Positions 8,117 to 16,285 of a stretch of DNA of 64,000 nt are shown piece after piece. Numbering within the stretch: the first letter of the stretch is position 1; each line of letters begins with the position of its first letter. The stretch is taken from contig NZ_VTEV01000001.1 of assembly GCF_008180725.1 (NCBI RefSeq), positions 124,001-188,000 of the forward strand, given 5' to 3'. A program made the position numbers and the translations under genes. This DNA comes from Sutcliffiella horikoshii. GTDB taxonomy: Bacteria; Bacillota; Bacilli; Bacillales; Bacillaceae_I. Below the pieces are notes generated by a model. It made no database searches and was not told where the DNA came from. It saw nothing but the letters and a program-made list of their open reading frames with translations.

Positions 8117-8150
8117 CCAAGCATGATACACTATACATGCTTGGTTTTTT
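8111..8150 (+). terminator. Terminator after the 7946-8116 gene
   Basis: AACCAAGCATG and CATGCTTGGTT form an 11-bp stem followed by TTTTT. It may also act on the convergent minus-strand operon ending at 8161. Confidence 0.85.
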
Positions 8151-8160
8151 CTGCATTAAG

Positions 8161-8865
8161 CTATTTAACTTCCGGTATGATCATGAATTCCTCATTCCAT
8201 GTAACTTCTATGTCTTCTGGAACTCTGACATAAATGATCGCATTACTAGAAGAATGCCCGTATCCCTGCATGGTCGAACGTTGCCCGCTGAATTGTGAGA
8301 ATGGAAACTCCGGTGCTGTATAGGCCATACTCTTTTCAAAATATGCTGGATGTTCAACCTCTAATATGCCATTAGAATACTTTATAGATGGAAGCGGAAG
8401 CTCCTCTGAAAGGTCAAATTGTTCAACAGTTAGAATGCCCTTGTATAGTTTTACTTCGATTTCACCTTCTAAATCTGGTGTTTTTTCATACATGATCATA
8501 TATTCTTGAAAATAATTATCTTGACTTCTAATTTCGAGTAATTTTTCGGAGAGGTCATATGTTTCTTTACTAAATAAATAACTTTCTTCGATTTCTTCTT
8601 TATTCATTAGTCTTTCATAGAGGAGAAAGCCATTTTCATCTTCAGCTTTTCCTTTCCATTCTAAATATTCAGCTTCAGGCATCAAGAAATATATCACCAT
8701 AGAAAAAAGTAAAATAATTATATATCCACCTAAAATCCAACTATTGTTCTTAACGGAGGAAGTAATGCCAACTCTTTTGATCCCTTTCGAAAATAGGAAC
8801 AAGACAGAGAAGATAATCCCAATAAAGATTACGAGATTGATAATGATTATTGTCATAGGGCTCAT
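8161..8865 (-). CDS. Membrane-anchored protein of an ABC transporter operon
   Basis: A 234-residue protein with two N-terminal membrane helices (about 4-26 and 44-63) and a long polar, probably extracellular C-terminal domain ending in VRVPEDIEVTWNEEFMIIPEVK. ATG 8865 follows GGAGGTCAG inside the end of the permease gene (4-bp overlap), so it is the last gene of the GntR/ABC operon. No family is recognised. By position it may be an accessory subunit of the exporter. Confidence 0.75.
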   Translation of the reverse strand: MSPMTIIIINLVIFIGIIFSVLFLFSKGIKRVGITSSVKNNSWILGGYIIILLFSMVIYFLMPEAEYLEWKGKAEDENGFLLYERLMNKEEIEESYLFSKETYDLSEKLLEIRSQDNYFQEYMIMYEKTPDLEGEIEVKLYKGILTVEQFDLSEELPLPSIKYSNGILEVEHPAYFEKSMAYTAPEFPFSQFSGQRSTMQGYGHSSSNAIIYVRVPEDIEVTWNEEFMIIPEVK

Positions 8866-9617
8866 TGTCTGACCTCCATTCTATTGAATATCGCTACGGA
8901 ACTTGCGAATAAAACGAGCACCGTTATGAGTACTTTCAAAACGAATACAATGAAAGATGATTCCAAATAGAAGAACTCCACAATGTTAGCAAGGCCGCTT
9001 ACCTGGCTGATGAAACCTCCAAAAAATAAATACCCTACAAAAAGGACCGGGACAAGGATCTTAAATAAACTAGAAACCCTAACCAAAGTCCCCACGAAGT
9101 ATCCTGCAGCACCACATAACAAAACATATAGAAATGCTGTCAAGATTCCAATAACAAGGAAGCTGCCAATGTTCATGGAAACTGGTGAATGATACAAAGA
9201 GTCGAATTTCGGTAGTAATAGTACGATTACTTGTAGCAGGTACTTCGACATAAGTGCTGTTATGGTTCCAATGGTGCTAACCAATACCACAAAGCAAACA
9301 TTGGACAGATCACTGCTCAATCTATTTGTTACAAAGGAAAAATCATCATTCCTATATGCTTTTGATGTGATGATGATGGATACAATAAAAACCCATAACA
9401 TCGTAAAAACGAAAATTAGATTCGCAGAATAATAATGAATGTTCAACCTGACCAGTTCCGAACCTCCACTTGAATTACCTACTCCATTCAAAGAAAATAG
9501 GACCGCGATCACTTGTAAGATGATCAATGAAATAAAAACCCCAGAATAGGCACTTAGTTTATATAAAAATTGTTTCTTCACGACTTGATCAAACGATACC
9601 TTACTCAAAGACTTCAT
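8862..9617 (-). CDS. ABC-2-type transporter permease
   Basis: A 251-residue integral membrane protein with six predicted helices (for example around [33 protein letters not shown] and [16 protein letters not shown]). ATG 9617 has GAGGTGG upstream; a GTG at 9626 is an alternative. It overlaps the ATP-binding gene (ends 9601), which indicates coupled translation. Together they form a YtrB-C/Bcr-type transporter; substrate is not evident, though homologous GntR-linked systems respond to cell-wall antibiotics. Confidence 0.8.
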   Translation of the reverse strand: MKSLSKVSFDQVVKKQFLYKLSAYSGVFISLIILQVIAVLFSLNGVGNSSGGSELVRLNIHYYSANLIFVFTMLWVFIVSIIITSKAYRNDDFSFVTNRLSSDLSNVCFVVLVSTIGTITALMSKYLLQVIVLLLPKFDSLYHSPVSMNIGSFLVIGILTAFLYVLLCGAAGYFVGTLVRVSSLFKILVPVLFVGYLFFGGFISQVSGLANIVEFFYLESSFIVFVLKVLITVLVLFASSVAIFNRMEVRQ

Positions 9618-10497
9618 CAATTCCACCTCTTTCTTTACTAGTTAAGTAGATGCATATGTCGTTGGATGAGACGGAGGAAAGCTCAAATTCTAACTTTCTA
9701 GCATCTTGCTTTATTTTCTCCGTATAGTTGTTTTCAATAACCGCATAAGATAGCTCTGAACTAATTGTTTTTCTGTAGAGTACCCTTTTATCCTCTAACC
9801 AATCATTAAGAACACTCGTCTTCCCTTGCACCGCAATCGCGTATTCCTTAACTTCAGATATGGGAATGTGCAACAGTTTCTCACCGTTCTTTAACAGAAG
9901 AATATCCTCCAAAAGGTCTTCTATTTCTTCCAGATGATGACTCGATATTATTATGGTTCTCGGGTTGGTAATATAATCTTTAAGAAGAGCACGGTAGAAA
10001 TCCTTACGTACGGAAGCGTCCATTCCAGTTGTAGGCTCATCAAACATAGTCAGAGAACAACGGGATGCCAACCCAACAATTATGTTAAAGGTACTTTTCA
10101 TCCCTTTGGATAATTCACTATGCCGGTAATCTAGTCGAAAGGAAAAATATTCAAATAGTTTACTTGCGAGCTCTGCATCCCATTTTGGATAAAATGATGC
10201 AGCTGCATTCAACACCTCACCCAAATTTAACGCAATTGGAAACGACATTTGATCATCTACAAGAATGCTGTTGGCTGAGGCAAACAAGCTATTATATGGT
10301 TGTTCATTAAACACTCTGACCTCTCCTGAAGTCTGCTTCTGAAAACCAGCCATTATGTTTAGTAGAGTCGTTTTTCCCGCACCGTTTCTCCCAATCAACC
10401 CTGTAATTTTATTTTCACTAATATGGAAACTCAAGTCATTAAGAGCTCTTGAGCGACCATAATCCTTGACCAAACCCTCACATTCCACTACTTTCAT
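9601..10497 (-). CDS. ABC transporter ATP-binding protein (YtrB-like)
   Basis: A 298-residue ATPase: Walker [10 protein letters not shown] near residue 36, the Q-loop region, a SKGMKSTF segment in place of the canonical LSGGQ signature, Walker [13 protein letters not shown] and the SSHHLEEIE switch histidine. About 70 C-terminal residues form an accessory domain as in YtrB/EcsA-type exporters. It starts three bases after the GntR regulator stop and overlaps the permease gene downstream. The atypical signature motif is common in this subfamily. It provides energy to the 8862-9617 permease in the cytoplasmic membrane. Confidence 0.9.
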   Translation of the reverse strand: MKVVECEGLVKDYGRSRALNDLSFHISENKITGLIGRNGAGKTTLLNIMAGFQKQTSGEVRVFNEQPYNSLFASANSILVDDQMSFPIALNLGEVLNAAASFYPKWDAELASKLFEYFSFRLDYRHSELSKGMKSTFNIIVGLASRCSLTMFDEPTTGMDASVRKDFYRALLKDYITNPRTIIISSHHLEEIEDLLEDILLLKNGEKLLHIPISEVKEYAIAVQGKTSVLNDWLEDKRVLYRKTISSELSYAVIENNYTEKIKQDARKLEFELSSVSSNDICIYLTSKERGGIDEVFE

Positions 10498-10500
10498 CTA

Positions 10501-10881
10501 TTATTCCCCCTTGCTTTGTTTACTTTCTTTTCTCACCATCTCAAGCAGTTCATCCATACCTACATTTAGTTGTTCAGCTTCTGATACCAATTCAATAACC
10601 AGTCTTTTTAACGTATGTTCTCGCCTCTTTGTCAGGATGATAGCTTGTGCTGCTTCTGTCACAAACATGCCGAGCCCCCTTTTTTTGTATAAGACTTCTT
10701 CTTCCACTAATAATGTAAGACCCTTTGCTGCAGTTGCAGGATTTATATTAAAGATTTCAGCTAATTGATATTGCGAATACACTTTTTGATCCTTACGGAA
10801 ATTTCCATTAAGGATTTCCGTCTCAAGCCATTCGGCTATTTGCACATATATCGGTTTTGTACCATCCGTGTTCAAAATCAA
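10501..10881 (-). CDS. GntR-family regulator, YtrA subfamily
   Basis: A 126-residue protein from TTG 10881, four bases after GGAGGTGG. Residues about 10-75 form the GntR winged helix (PIYVQIAEWLETEILNGNF, YSQYQLAEIFNINPATAAKGLTLL, KKRGLGMFV); the short helical C terminus is typical of the YtrA subfamily, which lacks a large ligand domain. It is the first gene of the ABC transporter operon and most likely represses it: a promoter (10925-10953) and a perfect inverted repeat (10908-10923) lie just upstream. Confidence 0.9.
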   Translation of the reverse strand: MILNTDGTKPIYVQIAEWLETEILNGNFRKDQKVYSQYQLAEIFNINPATAAKGLTLLVEEEVLYKKRGLGMFVTEAAQAIILTKRREHTLKRLVIELVSEAEQLNVGMDELLEMVRKESKQSKGE

Positions 10882-10907
10882 TGTTCCACCTCCATTCAAC
10901 CATAGTG

Positions 10908-10923
10908 CATTAGTGTTGTAATG
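10908..10923. promoter_or_regulatory. Candidate YtrA-type operator, CATTA-N6-TAATG
   Basis: A perfect inverted repeat overlaps the expected transcription start of the GntR operon, directly downstream of the -10 box. Autorepression is inferred from position and family behaviour. Confidence 0.45.
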
Positions 10924-10924
10924 T

Positions 10925-10953
10925 AGTATATGATATTTACCAAAATAATGCAA
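10925..10953 (-). promoter_or_regulatory. Sigma-A promoter of the GntR/ABC operon
   Basis: Minus-strand TTGCAT (10948-10953), a 17-bp spacer and TATACT (10925-10930) lie 44 bp upstream of the GntR start codon. Confidence 0.65.
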
Positions 10954-11014
10954 CGATTTTACAGGAATTTTTTTACACAAAAAAACGACACCAGCTAGTG
11001 GCATCGTTTTATAT

Positions 11015-11506
11015 TCATGATTTTAATTCAATTGGAATAAGAATCTCAAAGTGTGGATCTTCTAGATCTCTATCGACAGGATATTTCTCATGCTTTATTG
11101 GAAGATCATCGTAATAGTCTATACCTTTTTCCTTAAACGGTTGATAGTCACACTCTTTAAACCATTGATAAATTTCCGTATAGGTGACACCGATATCTTT
11201 TCCTTTAGGATGCTCAACCTTTAAATAGGTCATCTCTGGAACAATAATTTCAACCATTCCAAGTAATAACTCCTGTTTTTTATCCACTTCAAAAACAGAA
11301 TAATGAATAAATCCATCAGATCTTAGGTGATAGGATAACCCTAATTGCGTTTCAGGATTTTTCACATAACTTAGTTCGCTAACTCTGTTACTCATCTTTA
11401 TTATTAGTTCTTTTAATTTTGGAACTTCCGCATAAGAACCTTCCCATTTTAGCCCCATCGCACGATAAGAAGCAATGGTTACTATTTCACCAACTAGTGT
11501 TTTCAT
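11015..11506 (-). CDS. GyrI-like / AraC-effector-binding domain protein
   Basis: A 163-residue protein with the layout of a stand-alone GyrI-like small-molecule-binding domain (EIVTIASYRAMGLKWEGSY at the start; YTEIYQWFKECDYQPF and a final FEILIPIEL strand). ATG 11506 follows AGAGGGGGATG. The next upstream gene (11524-12000) is a second member of the same family, 17 bp away, so they form a two-gene operon. The family binds small molecules or protects gyrase in other bacteria; the target here is unknown. Confidence 0.75.
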   Translation of the reverse strand: MKTLVGEIVTIASYRAMGLKWEGSYAEVPKLKELIIKMSNRVSELSYVKNPETQLGLSYHLRSDGFIHYSVFEVDKKQELLLGMVEIIVPEMTYLKVEHPKGKDIGVTYTEIYQWFKECDYQPFKEKGIDYYDDLPIKHEKYPVDRDLEDPHFEILIPIELKS

Positions 11507-11523
11507 TAAAGCATCCCCCTCTA

Positions 11524-12000
11524 TTAATGAATAACAGGAATATATAATTCTACCATTTCTTCTTCTGCATCATCTTCAAAATAAAAAACTTCAATTGGAA
11601 GAGCTTTCTCAAGACTTTCTTGACGATACCCATTATCCTTCATCCAGGAAAAGACTCTCTCATAGCTTTTGTCTACCGTTTTGTTTGAGCAGGTTATCTT
11701 TGCGTACGTTGTGATAGGTATATTTATGGCCATCATCCCACTCGGAATTGTAGCAAATTCATTCACTTCCACACAGGCAAAATATGTTGCAACCAGACTG
11801 TTTGCAAGGTACGGGCAATAAATTACATTACGATCCACCACATGACTCACTTCGTCTCTTCTATTCTCGAAGTCTTGTTGTACATTCATCGCAACTTCAG
11901 GAAAGGACTGTGGAAAATTACCTGTCGCACATTGACCAACTAACTGAAGTTTTTTTTGAACCACTTCACATTTAAAAGTTGCAATGGAATTCTGAATCAT
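11524..12000 (-). CDS. GyrI-like domain protein, paired with the next gene
   Basis: A 158-residue protein with ATSAYVEVNEFATIPSGMM-like central strands, an internal SYERVFSWMKDNGY helix and a final MVELYIPV strand, the pattern of the AraC effector-binding/GyrI fold. Two such genes in tandem are unusual and suggest duplication or a heterodimer, but sequence similarity between them is low. ATG 12000 follows AAAGGAGCGGG. Ligand unknown. Confidence 0.65.
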   Translation of the reverse strand: MIQNSIATFKCEVVQKKLQLVGQCATGNFPQSFPEVAMNVQQDFENRRDEVSHVVDRNVIYCPYLANSLVATYFACVEVNEFATIPSGMMAINIPITTYAKITCSNKTVDKSYERVFSWMKDNGYRQESLEKALPIEVFYFEDDAEEEMVELYIPVIH

Positions 12001-12082
12001 ACAAACACCCGCTCCTTTTTGGATAAATTCACCATTATTAGAATTCGATGTGAATAAGAAAAATCCTTTTCAAACTTTGCAT

Positions 12083-12742
12083 TTAACAACAATAATCAAA
12101 AGGATGTAGGGGAGGTTGCGCAAAAAATATCCAATGTGGTTTTAATGAGTGGTCCGCCCAGTGCCACGCTGCTAATGCTGCTGCACAAGCATCGATGGAG
12201 TGGCTCTCCTTTTCTACACCATTGGGTAACCCAATAACGTTTTGTTGAGCAAACCAGTTCTTAAGATATTTTCGTGATGAAAAATTTTGCTTGTAAGTAA
12301 GAACGTATTCTAATTCTTTTTCCGTTACTCTCGCCCCAATTGCCGCTCCAGGATGTACTTCAACTATAGAAACAGGAAAAGTCGTATGGATTTTTTCTAT
12401 CTCTCTCGTGAGTTTTATTCCTCTTAATGTTAGATATACCATTCTAGTGTAAGTCGGCGGCATAATGGAACCTGGCTTCATCCCAAAGGAAACAATAAAT
12501 TTTCGTAACTGTTTATCACTTTCCCTATCTCCACCACCATCCTGATAAGATAATGGAGCATCTATTCCAATGACGATCTCATCTAATCTACTTAAGTCTA
12601 TAATTTCGTTTAGTATTTCTTCGTCGCTGATGTTTGAGATCATTTTTTTGAAGGTTAAATGATTTTCACTCTGTTTAAAGACGGTAAGCACGGTATCCTT
12701 ATGATTACTTGGACCAGCCAAGTCCAGTCCGATTAAGATCAT
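12083..12742 (-). CDS. DUF429-family protein (predicted nuclease)
   Basis: A 219-residue protein with the DUF429 pattern: GLDLAGPSNHKDTVL at the N terminus, IVIGIDAPLSYQ in the middle, VEVHPGAA and a C-terminal HSIDACAAALAAWHWAD. The conserved acidic residues fit an RNase H-like fold predicted for the family, but the function is not established. ATG 12742 follows GGAGGTAG. It lies 21 bp after the AAA ATPase gene on the same strand and is probably co-transcribed with it. Confidence 0.8.
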   Translation of the reverse strand: MILIGLDLAGPSNHKDTVLTVFKQSENHLTFKKMISNISDEEILNEIIDLSRLDEIVIGIDAPLSYQDGGGDRESDKQLRKFIVSFGMKPGSIMPPTYTRMVYLTLRGIKLTREIEKIHTTFPVSIVEVHPGAAIGARVTEKELEYVLTYKQNFSSRKYLKNWFAQQNVIGLPNGVEKESHSIDACAAALAAWHWADHSLKPHWIFFAQPPLHPFDYCC

Positions 12743-12763
12743 TTGACTACCTCCATTTATACC

Positions 12764-13525
12764 TCATTCATGCTGAAACAAGTGATGCAACATCCTATCC
12801 CGATCATCAAAGAACTGCTTTACGATTGTATAGTGTGGAGTCTCTTCTAAAGAGGTTTCACACATTCCTTCTTGAGTCAGTTCCAAAATTTTCGCATCAG
12901 GGTAAGCCATGACGATTGGAGAGTGAGTAGAGATGATGAATTGTGACCCATCTTGCACCAGCTCGTTAATTCTGGCGAGCATCGACATCTGCTTGAGCGG
13001 AGATAAGGCTGCTTCCGGCTCATCTAGGATATATAAACCCTTTCCTTGGAAACGGTCCACGAATGCAGCAAAAAAAGATTCCCCATGCGATTGCTGATGT
13101 AGTGATTTTCCTCCAAAAGAATCAATAATCCTTCTTCCGCCACCAGGTTCTCGGTCCATTTCCTCAATATTAGTTGCGACATTATAGAAAGTCTCCGCTC
13201 TAAAGAAAAAGCTATCCGAGGGCCTTTCTGCACCCTTTATAACACGGAAATAGTTGTCTAATTCCGAATGGGAGTCATAGCTTGTAAAGTTAAAATTCAA
13301 CGTTCCACCCTCAGGATTAAAGCCCAAAGCAATAGCAATTCCTTCAAGCAATGTGGATTTACCCATTCCATTTTCTCCGATGATGTAGGTGACATTAGGA
13401 TGAAGATGAAGTGTGTTCAAGTCTTTTATTACTGGCAGGTTGAAAGGAAAGCGATCGAATGTGGGAATGGATTCTCTTTTCAATGTGATGCCTCTTATGT
13501 ATTGCGTATCTTTCTCTAATTTCAA
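12764..13525 (-). CDS. AAA/ABC-type ATPase (predicted OLD/RecF-like)
   Basis: A 253-residue stand-alone ATPase. Walker A GENGMGKSTL lies near residue 50, a SHGESFFAAF signature near 147, Walker B GLYILDEPEAAL near 165 and a FIISTHSPIVMAYP switch near 195. There is no membrane partner gene, so it is not a transporter; the layout resembles the AAA_21/AAA_23 proteins related to OLD and SMC ATPases. TTG 13525 follows AGGAGGGAG. Role unknown; neighbours give no clear hint. Confidence 0.8.
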   Translation of the reverse strand: MKLEKDTQYIRGITLKRESIPTFDRFPFNLPVIKDLNTLHLHPNVTYIIGENGMGKSTLLEGIAIALGFNPEGGTLNFNFTSYDSHSELDNYFRVIKGAERPSDSFFFRAETFYNVATNIEEMDREPGGGRRIIDSFGGKSLHQQSHGESFFAAFVDRFQGKGLYILDEPEAALSPLKQMSMLARINELVQDGSQFIISTHSPIVMAYPDAKILELTQEGMCETSLEETPHYTIVKQFFDDRDRMLHHLFQHE

Positions 13526-13618
13526 CTTTTTTCTCCCTCCTTTTTAGAAATTAGATCTCTTGCTAAATAATGTACCACAACCGAACAAATGTTTCCACTA
13601 TTATGAGGAACATTCCTA

Positions 13619-13647
13619 TTGCATTCTTCCATAGCAAAAAGTAAAAT
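13619..13647 (+). promoter_or_regulatory. Sigma-A promoter of selC
   Basis: TTGCAT (13619-13624), 17 bp, TAAAAT (13642-13647), about 18 bp before the mature tRNA 5' end. Confidence 0.6.
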
Positions 13648-13664
13648 AGTACTATCCAAAGTAT

Positions 13665-13761
13665 GGGGCTGATTGCAATGCTGGTGCTTGTCTCGGTCTT
13701 CAAAACCGCTTGTGAGGCGCGTGCCGTCTCAGGTGGGTTCGATTCCCACGCAGTCCCGCCA
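13665..13761 (+). tRNA. selC: tRNA-Sec (anticodon UCA)
   Basis: The 97-nt gene ends with encoded GCCA. Anticodon TCA is at 13700-13702 within CTTCAAA, stem CGGT/ACCG. The long variable arm (13713-13731) has a perfect 7-bp stem TGAGGCG/CGTCTCA. The T arm is GTGGG-TTCGATT-CCCAC. The acceptor pairs GGGGCTG with CAGTCCC, with an eighth position before the T arm, as in bacterial tRNA-Sec. The extended D arm pairs GCAA-GC with GCTTGT around TGGT with one bulge. It lies 7 kb from selB and 10 kb from selD, unlinked from their transcripts. Confidence 0.95.
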
Positions 13762-13807
13762 TACATATTCTTCACAAAATCCTCCAATACAAAATGTTTT
13801 CCTCACA

Positions 13808-13842
13808 TAAAAAAATGACAGGAACAAGTCCTGCCATTTTTT
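13808..13842. terminator. Bidirectional terminator after the 13842-14198 gene
   Basis: AATGACAGGA and TCCTGCCATT form a stem with A- and T-runs on both sides. It ends the minus-strand gene and could also stop selC transcription. Confidence 0.75.
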
Positions 13843-14198
13843 TAAGGGGTAATGTTACTTTGCATAGCCATTTCAGGATTTCTCCCAAACATTACATAGT
13901 CCGTGGAGATTGGTAAAATGTCGATAATGCTATTAAAGTTCAATAGATTATCAAATTGAGTTCCTCTTACTGTAACGATTTGAGTTTTACTGTAAATATC
14001 TCCATTGAAATTAGTCGACATCACAATACCATTCAAGAACGGATTTTCTTCACTTCCGTAGAAAATGGTTCTTGTTTGCCCTGGAGGCAGTGTAAATACT
14101 ACTTCCCCGGCAAAATTAGCTGGGTTGCTTCCTTGACGGACTAGGAGGAATATTTGCAAGCTAGCTGCACTACGGTTGTTAAATGTTTTTTCTGCCAT
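13842..14198 (-). CDS. Conserved hypothetical protein, possibly spore-surface associated
   Basis: A 118-residue, Asn/Ser/Thr-rich protein without Cys or membrane segments (NNRSAASLQIFLLVRQGSNPANF, FTLPPGQTRTIFYGSEENPFLNGI). The beta-rich pattern resembles a family of short Bacillus proteins of unknown function. ATG 14198 follows AAAAGGGGGTG. It has its own terminator and stands alone. A coat or exosporium role would be guesswork. Confidence 0.75.
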   Translation of the reverse strand: MAEKTFNNRSAASLQIFLLVRQGSNPANFAGEVVFTLPPGQTRTIFYGSEENPFLNGIVMSTNFNGDIYSKTQIVTVRGTQFDNLLNFNSIIDILPISTDYVMFGRNPEMAMQSNITP

Positions 14199-14299
14199 TC
14201 ATTCACCCCCTTTTCTTTGAGATTACTATATATTATTCTAGTAATGTCAAATTGCTAGGGTAAGTATAATAGTCAAATCTATTAAATTTCAGAAAAAAT

Positions 14300-14346
14300 A
14301 AAAGAACACCCTCGCATTCTAAATTAAGAATACAAAGGTGTGTCTT
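14300..14346 (-). terminator. Terminator after the 14355-14843 gene
   Basis: Minus-strand AAGACACACC and GGGTGTTCTT pair, with an inner ATTCT/AGAAT helix, followed by TTTATTTTTT. Confidence 0.75.
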
Positions 14347-14354
14347 ATCTTAAT

Positions 14355-14843
14355 TTAATCTTGATTATACTGTTCAAACCAACCTACCAAATCTTCTGGC
14401 CACTTTTCCTCATCTATAATCTTTGGTGTAAAGCTGCCCATTTCAATCAGAATATACCTTGCAGAAGTCTTTATGATAAAGAAATCTTCCTTTGGAGTCG
14501 GAATAATCTTTTCTATGTCAACATTATGTTTTTGGAGAAATTCCTTGATATCATCCTCTTCCTTCGTGCTCATTGACTGGGGAGATACATCAAAAAGTAT
14601 ATCGTTTGAACTTCGCACCATTTTTCTACGTCTTTTTGGTATGTTCTCGTTAATCACTTCTAAGATTCGAATGATTTCTGACATCCCTATTAAAGCCATT
14701 CCTGTAACAAGTGAACCAAGAAAAGTAGTAACAAAAAATAAAAAACTGTTTGCTTGTGATCCACCAATAATCCCTAACAATAATCCTAGTGCTATTACTA
14801 TACTACCTACTACTTTAAGTACTGCGCCTATTTGATTTTGCAA
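14355..14843 (-). CDS. Two-helix membrane protein, unknown function
   Basis: A 162-residue protein from TTG 14843 (GGGGAGATAATA upstream). Two hydrophobic segments span about residues 8-28 and 33-57; a basic patch KRRRK follows near 72; the C-terminal half is acidic and soluble (LIEMGSFTPKIIDEEKWPEDLVGWFEQY). I do not recognise a named family. It is monocistronic with its own terminator. Confidence 0.75.
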   Translation of the reverse strand: MQNQIGAVLKVVGSIVIALGLLLGIIGGSQANSFLFFVTTFLGSLVTGMALIGMSEIIRILEVINENIPKRRRKMVRSSNDILFDVSPQSMSTKEEDDIKEFLQKHNVDIEKIIPTPKEDFFIIKTSARYILIEMGSFTPKIIDEEKWPEDLVGWFEQYNQD

Positions 14844-14927
14844 TATTATCTCCCCTTTTCTCTCTCTACAATATGTATTCCACTTTCGACAAAAAAATCC
14901 TCTTTTTACTAATTATGTTTATAAAAA

Positions 14928-14960
14928 AGAGCCTTGCCATATAGGCAAGACTCGTATCAA
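14928..14960 (-). terminator. Terminator of the proline operon
   Basis: Minus-strand GAGTCTTGCC and GGCAAGGCTC pair around a short loop, followed by TTTTTT, just after the proA stop. Confidence 0.85.
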
Positions 14961-14967
14961 AACATTA

Positions 14968-16227
14968 TTATCTAATTTGACCGTCACCAGTCATTTGGAA
15001 TTTAACCGTTGTTAATGCAGGTAATCCCATTGGACCACGAGCATGAAGTTTTTGAGTAGAAATACCGATCTCAGCACCGAACCCTAAAGCTCCACCGTCT
15101 GTGAAACGTGTAGAAGCGTTATGATAAACTGCTGCTGCATCGACAAGCTTCATGAACTTGTTGGCAGTTACTTTGTTTTCTGTGATGATAGCTTCGGAAT
15201 GCTTCGTACCATACTTATCGATATGCTCGATTGCCTCGTCTATATCAGTAACCACTTTCACTGCAATATCCAAGCTTAAATACTCGTTTGTCCAATCTTC
15301 TTCTCCAGCCTTAACAGCTCCAGGTATCGTTTCAACAACGGTGTCGTCTCCATGAACTGTAATGCCGTTTTCTTTAAACATATTGATTAGTGCATCTTTG
15401 TTCGCGTGGAACCAAGCTTCATGGACAATTAATGTCTCTGCTGCGTTACAAACCGCCGGACGGTCCGTTTTGGCATTAACCACGATAGATAATGCTTTCT
15501 CCAAATCCGCATCCTTGTCAATATAAAGATGGCAATTTCCTACCCCTGTCTCTAGAACAGGCACTGTAGCATTTTCTACGACTGCATTAATCAGAGATGC
15601 TCCACCACGTGGAATCAAGACATCGATATGCTCTTTCATCGTGAATAGCTCTTGCGTTGCTTTGCGGTCCGTACTTGCAATAAATTGCACCGCTTGTGCT
15701 GGGATAGAAGTGGTTTTTAACGCTTTGTGAATGACATCTACAATAGCCTGGTTGGAGTTGATCGCAGATGATCCACCTTTCAAAACAATCGCATTACCGG
15801 ATTTCAAAGCAAGTCCAGTTGCATCAACTGTCACGTTTGGACGTGCTTCATAGATCATGCCGATAACACCAAGTGGAACGCGGACTTTTTCTACTTGTAA
15901 GCCATTCTCCAATGTCCAGTCTGAAAGGATGTCCCCAACAGGGTCATCTAACTCAGCAACTTCTCTTAGACCATTTGCAAAATCTGCAATTCGCTCTTCA
16001 GATAGAGCCAATCGGTCCATATAAGCTTCTGTATAGCCTTTTTCGCGTCCTTTGTCCAAGTCCTTGTTATTGGCTTCTAGGATATGAGACACATTGCTTT
16101 CAAGGGTGTTGGCGATATGCTTAAGAATTTCGTTTTTTTCTTCTGTAGTCAGTAAGCTTATGACTTTTGCTGCTTTCTTCGCTTCTTTTGCTTTAGTTTC
16201 TACATTTGTCTCTACTAATAAAGACAT
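14968..16227 (-). CDS. proA: Gamma-glutamyl phosphate reductase ProA
   Basis: ProA reduces gamma-glutamyl phosphate to glutamate semialdehyde with NADPH, the second step of proline synthesis. The protein has 419 residues from ATG 16227 (AGGAGGAA upstream), normal length. Signatures include VPLGVIGMIYEARPNVTVDA, LKGGSSAINSN, the catalytic-cysteine region DRPAVCNAAETL and the C-terminal ALGFGAEIGISTQKLHARGPMGL motif. It is the last gene of proC-proB-proA, 58 bp after proB. Confidence 0.97.
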   Translation of the reverse strand: MSLLVETNVETKAKEAKKAAKVISLLTTEEKNEILKHIANTLESNVSHILEANNKDLDKGREKGYTEAYMDRLALSEERIADFANGLREVAELDDPVGDILSDWTLENGLQVEKVRVPLGVIGMIYEARPNVTVDATGLALKSGNAIVLKGGSSAINSNQAIVDVIHKALKTTSIPAQAVQFIASTDRKATQELFTMKEHIDVLIPRGGASLINAVVENATVPVLETGVGNCHLYIDKDADLEKALSIVVNAKTDRPAVCNAAETLIVHEAWFHANKDALINMFKENGITVHGDDTVVETIPGAVKAGEEDWTNEYLSLDIAVKVVTDIDEAIEHIDKYGTKHSEAIITENKVTANKFMKLVDAAAVYHNASTRFTDGGALGFGAEIGISTQKLHARGPMGLPALTTVKFQMTGDGQIR

Positions 16228-16285
16228 CAAATTCCTCCTAATTTTTATTTAAGAATTGTTATTTATTTGCTCATATTTGTGATCA

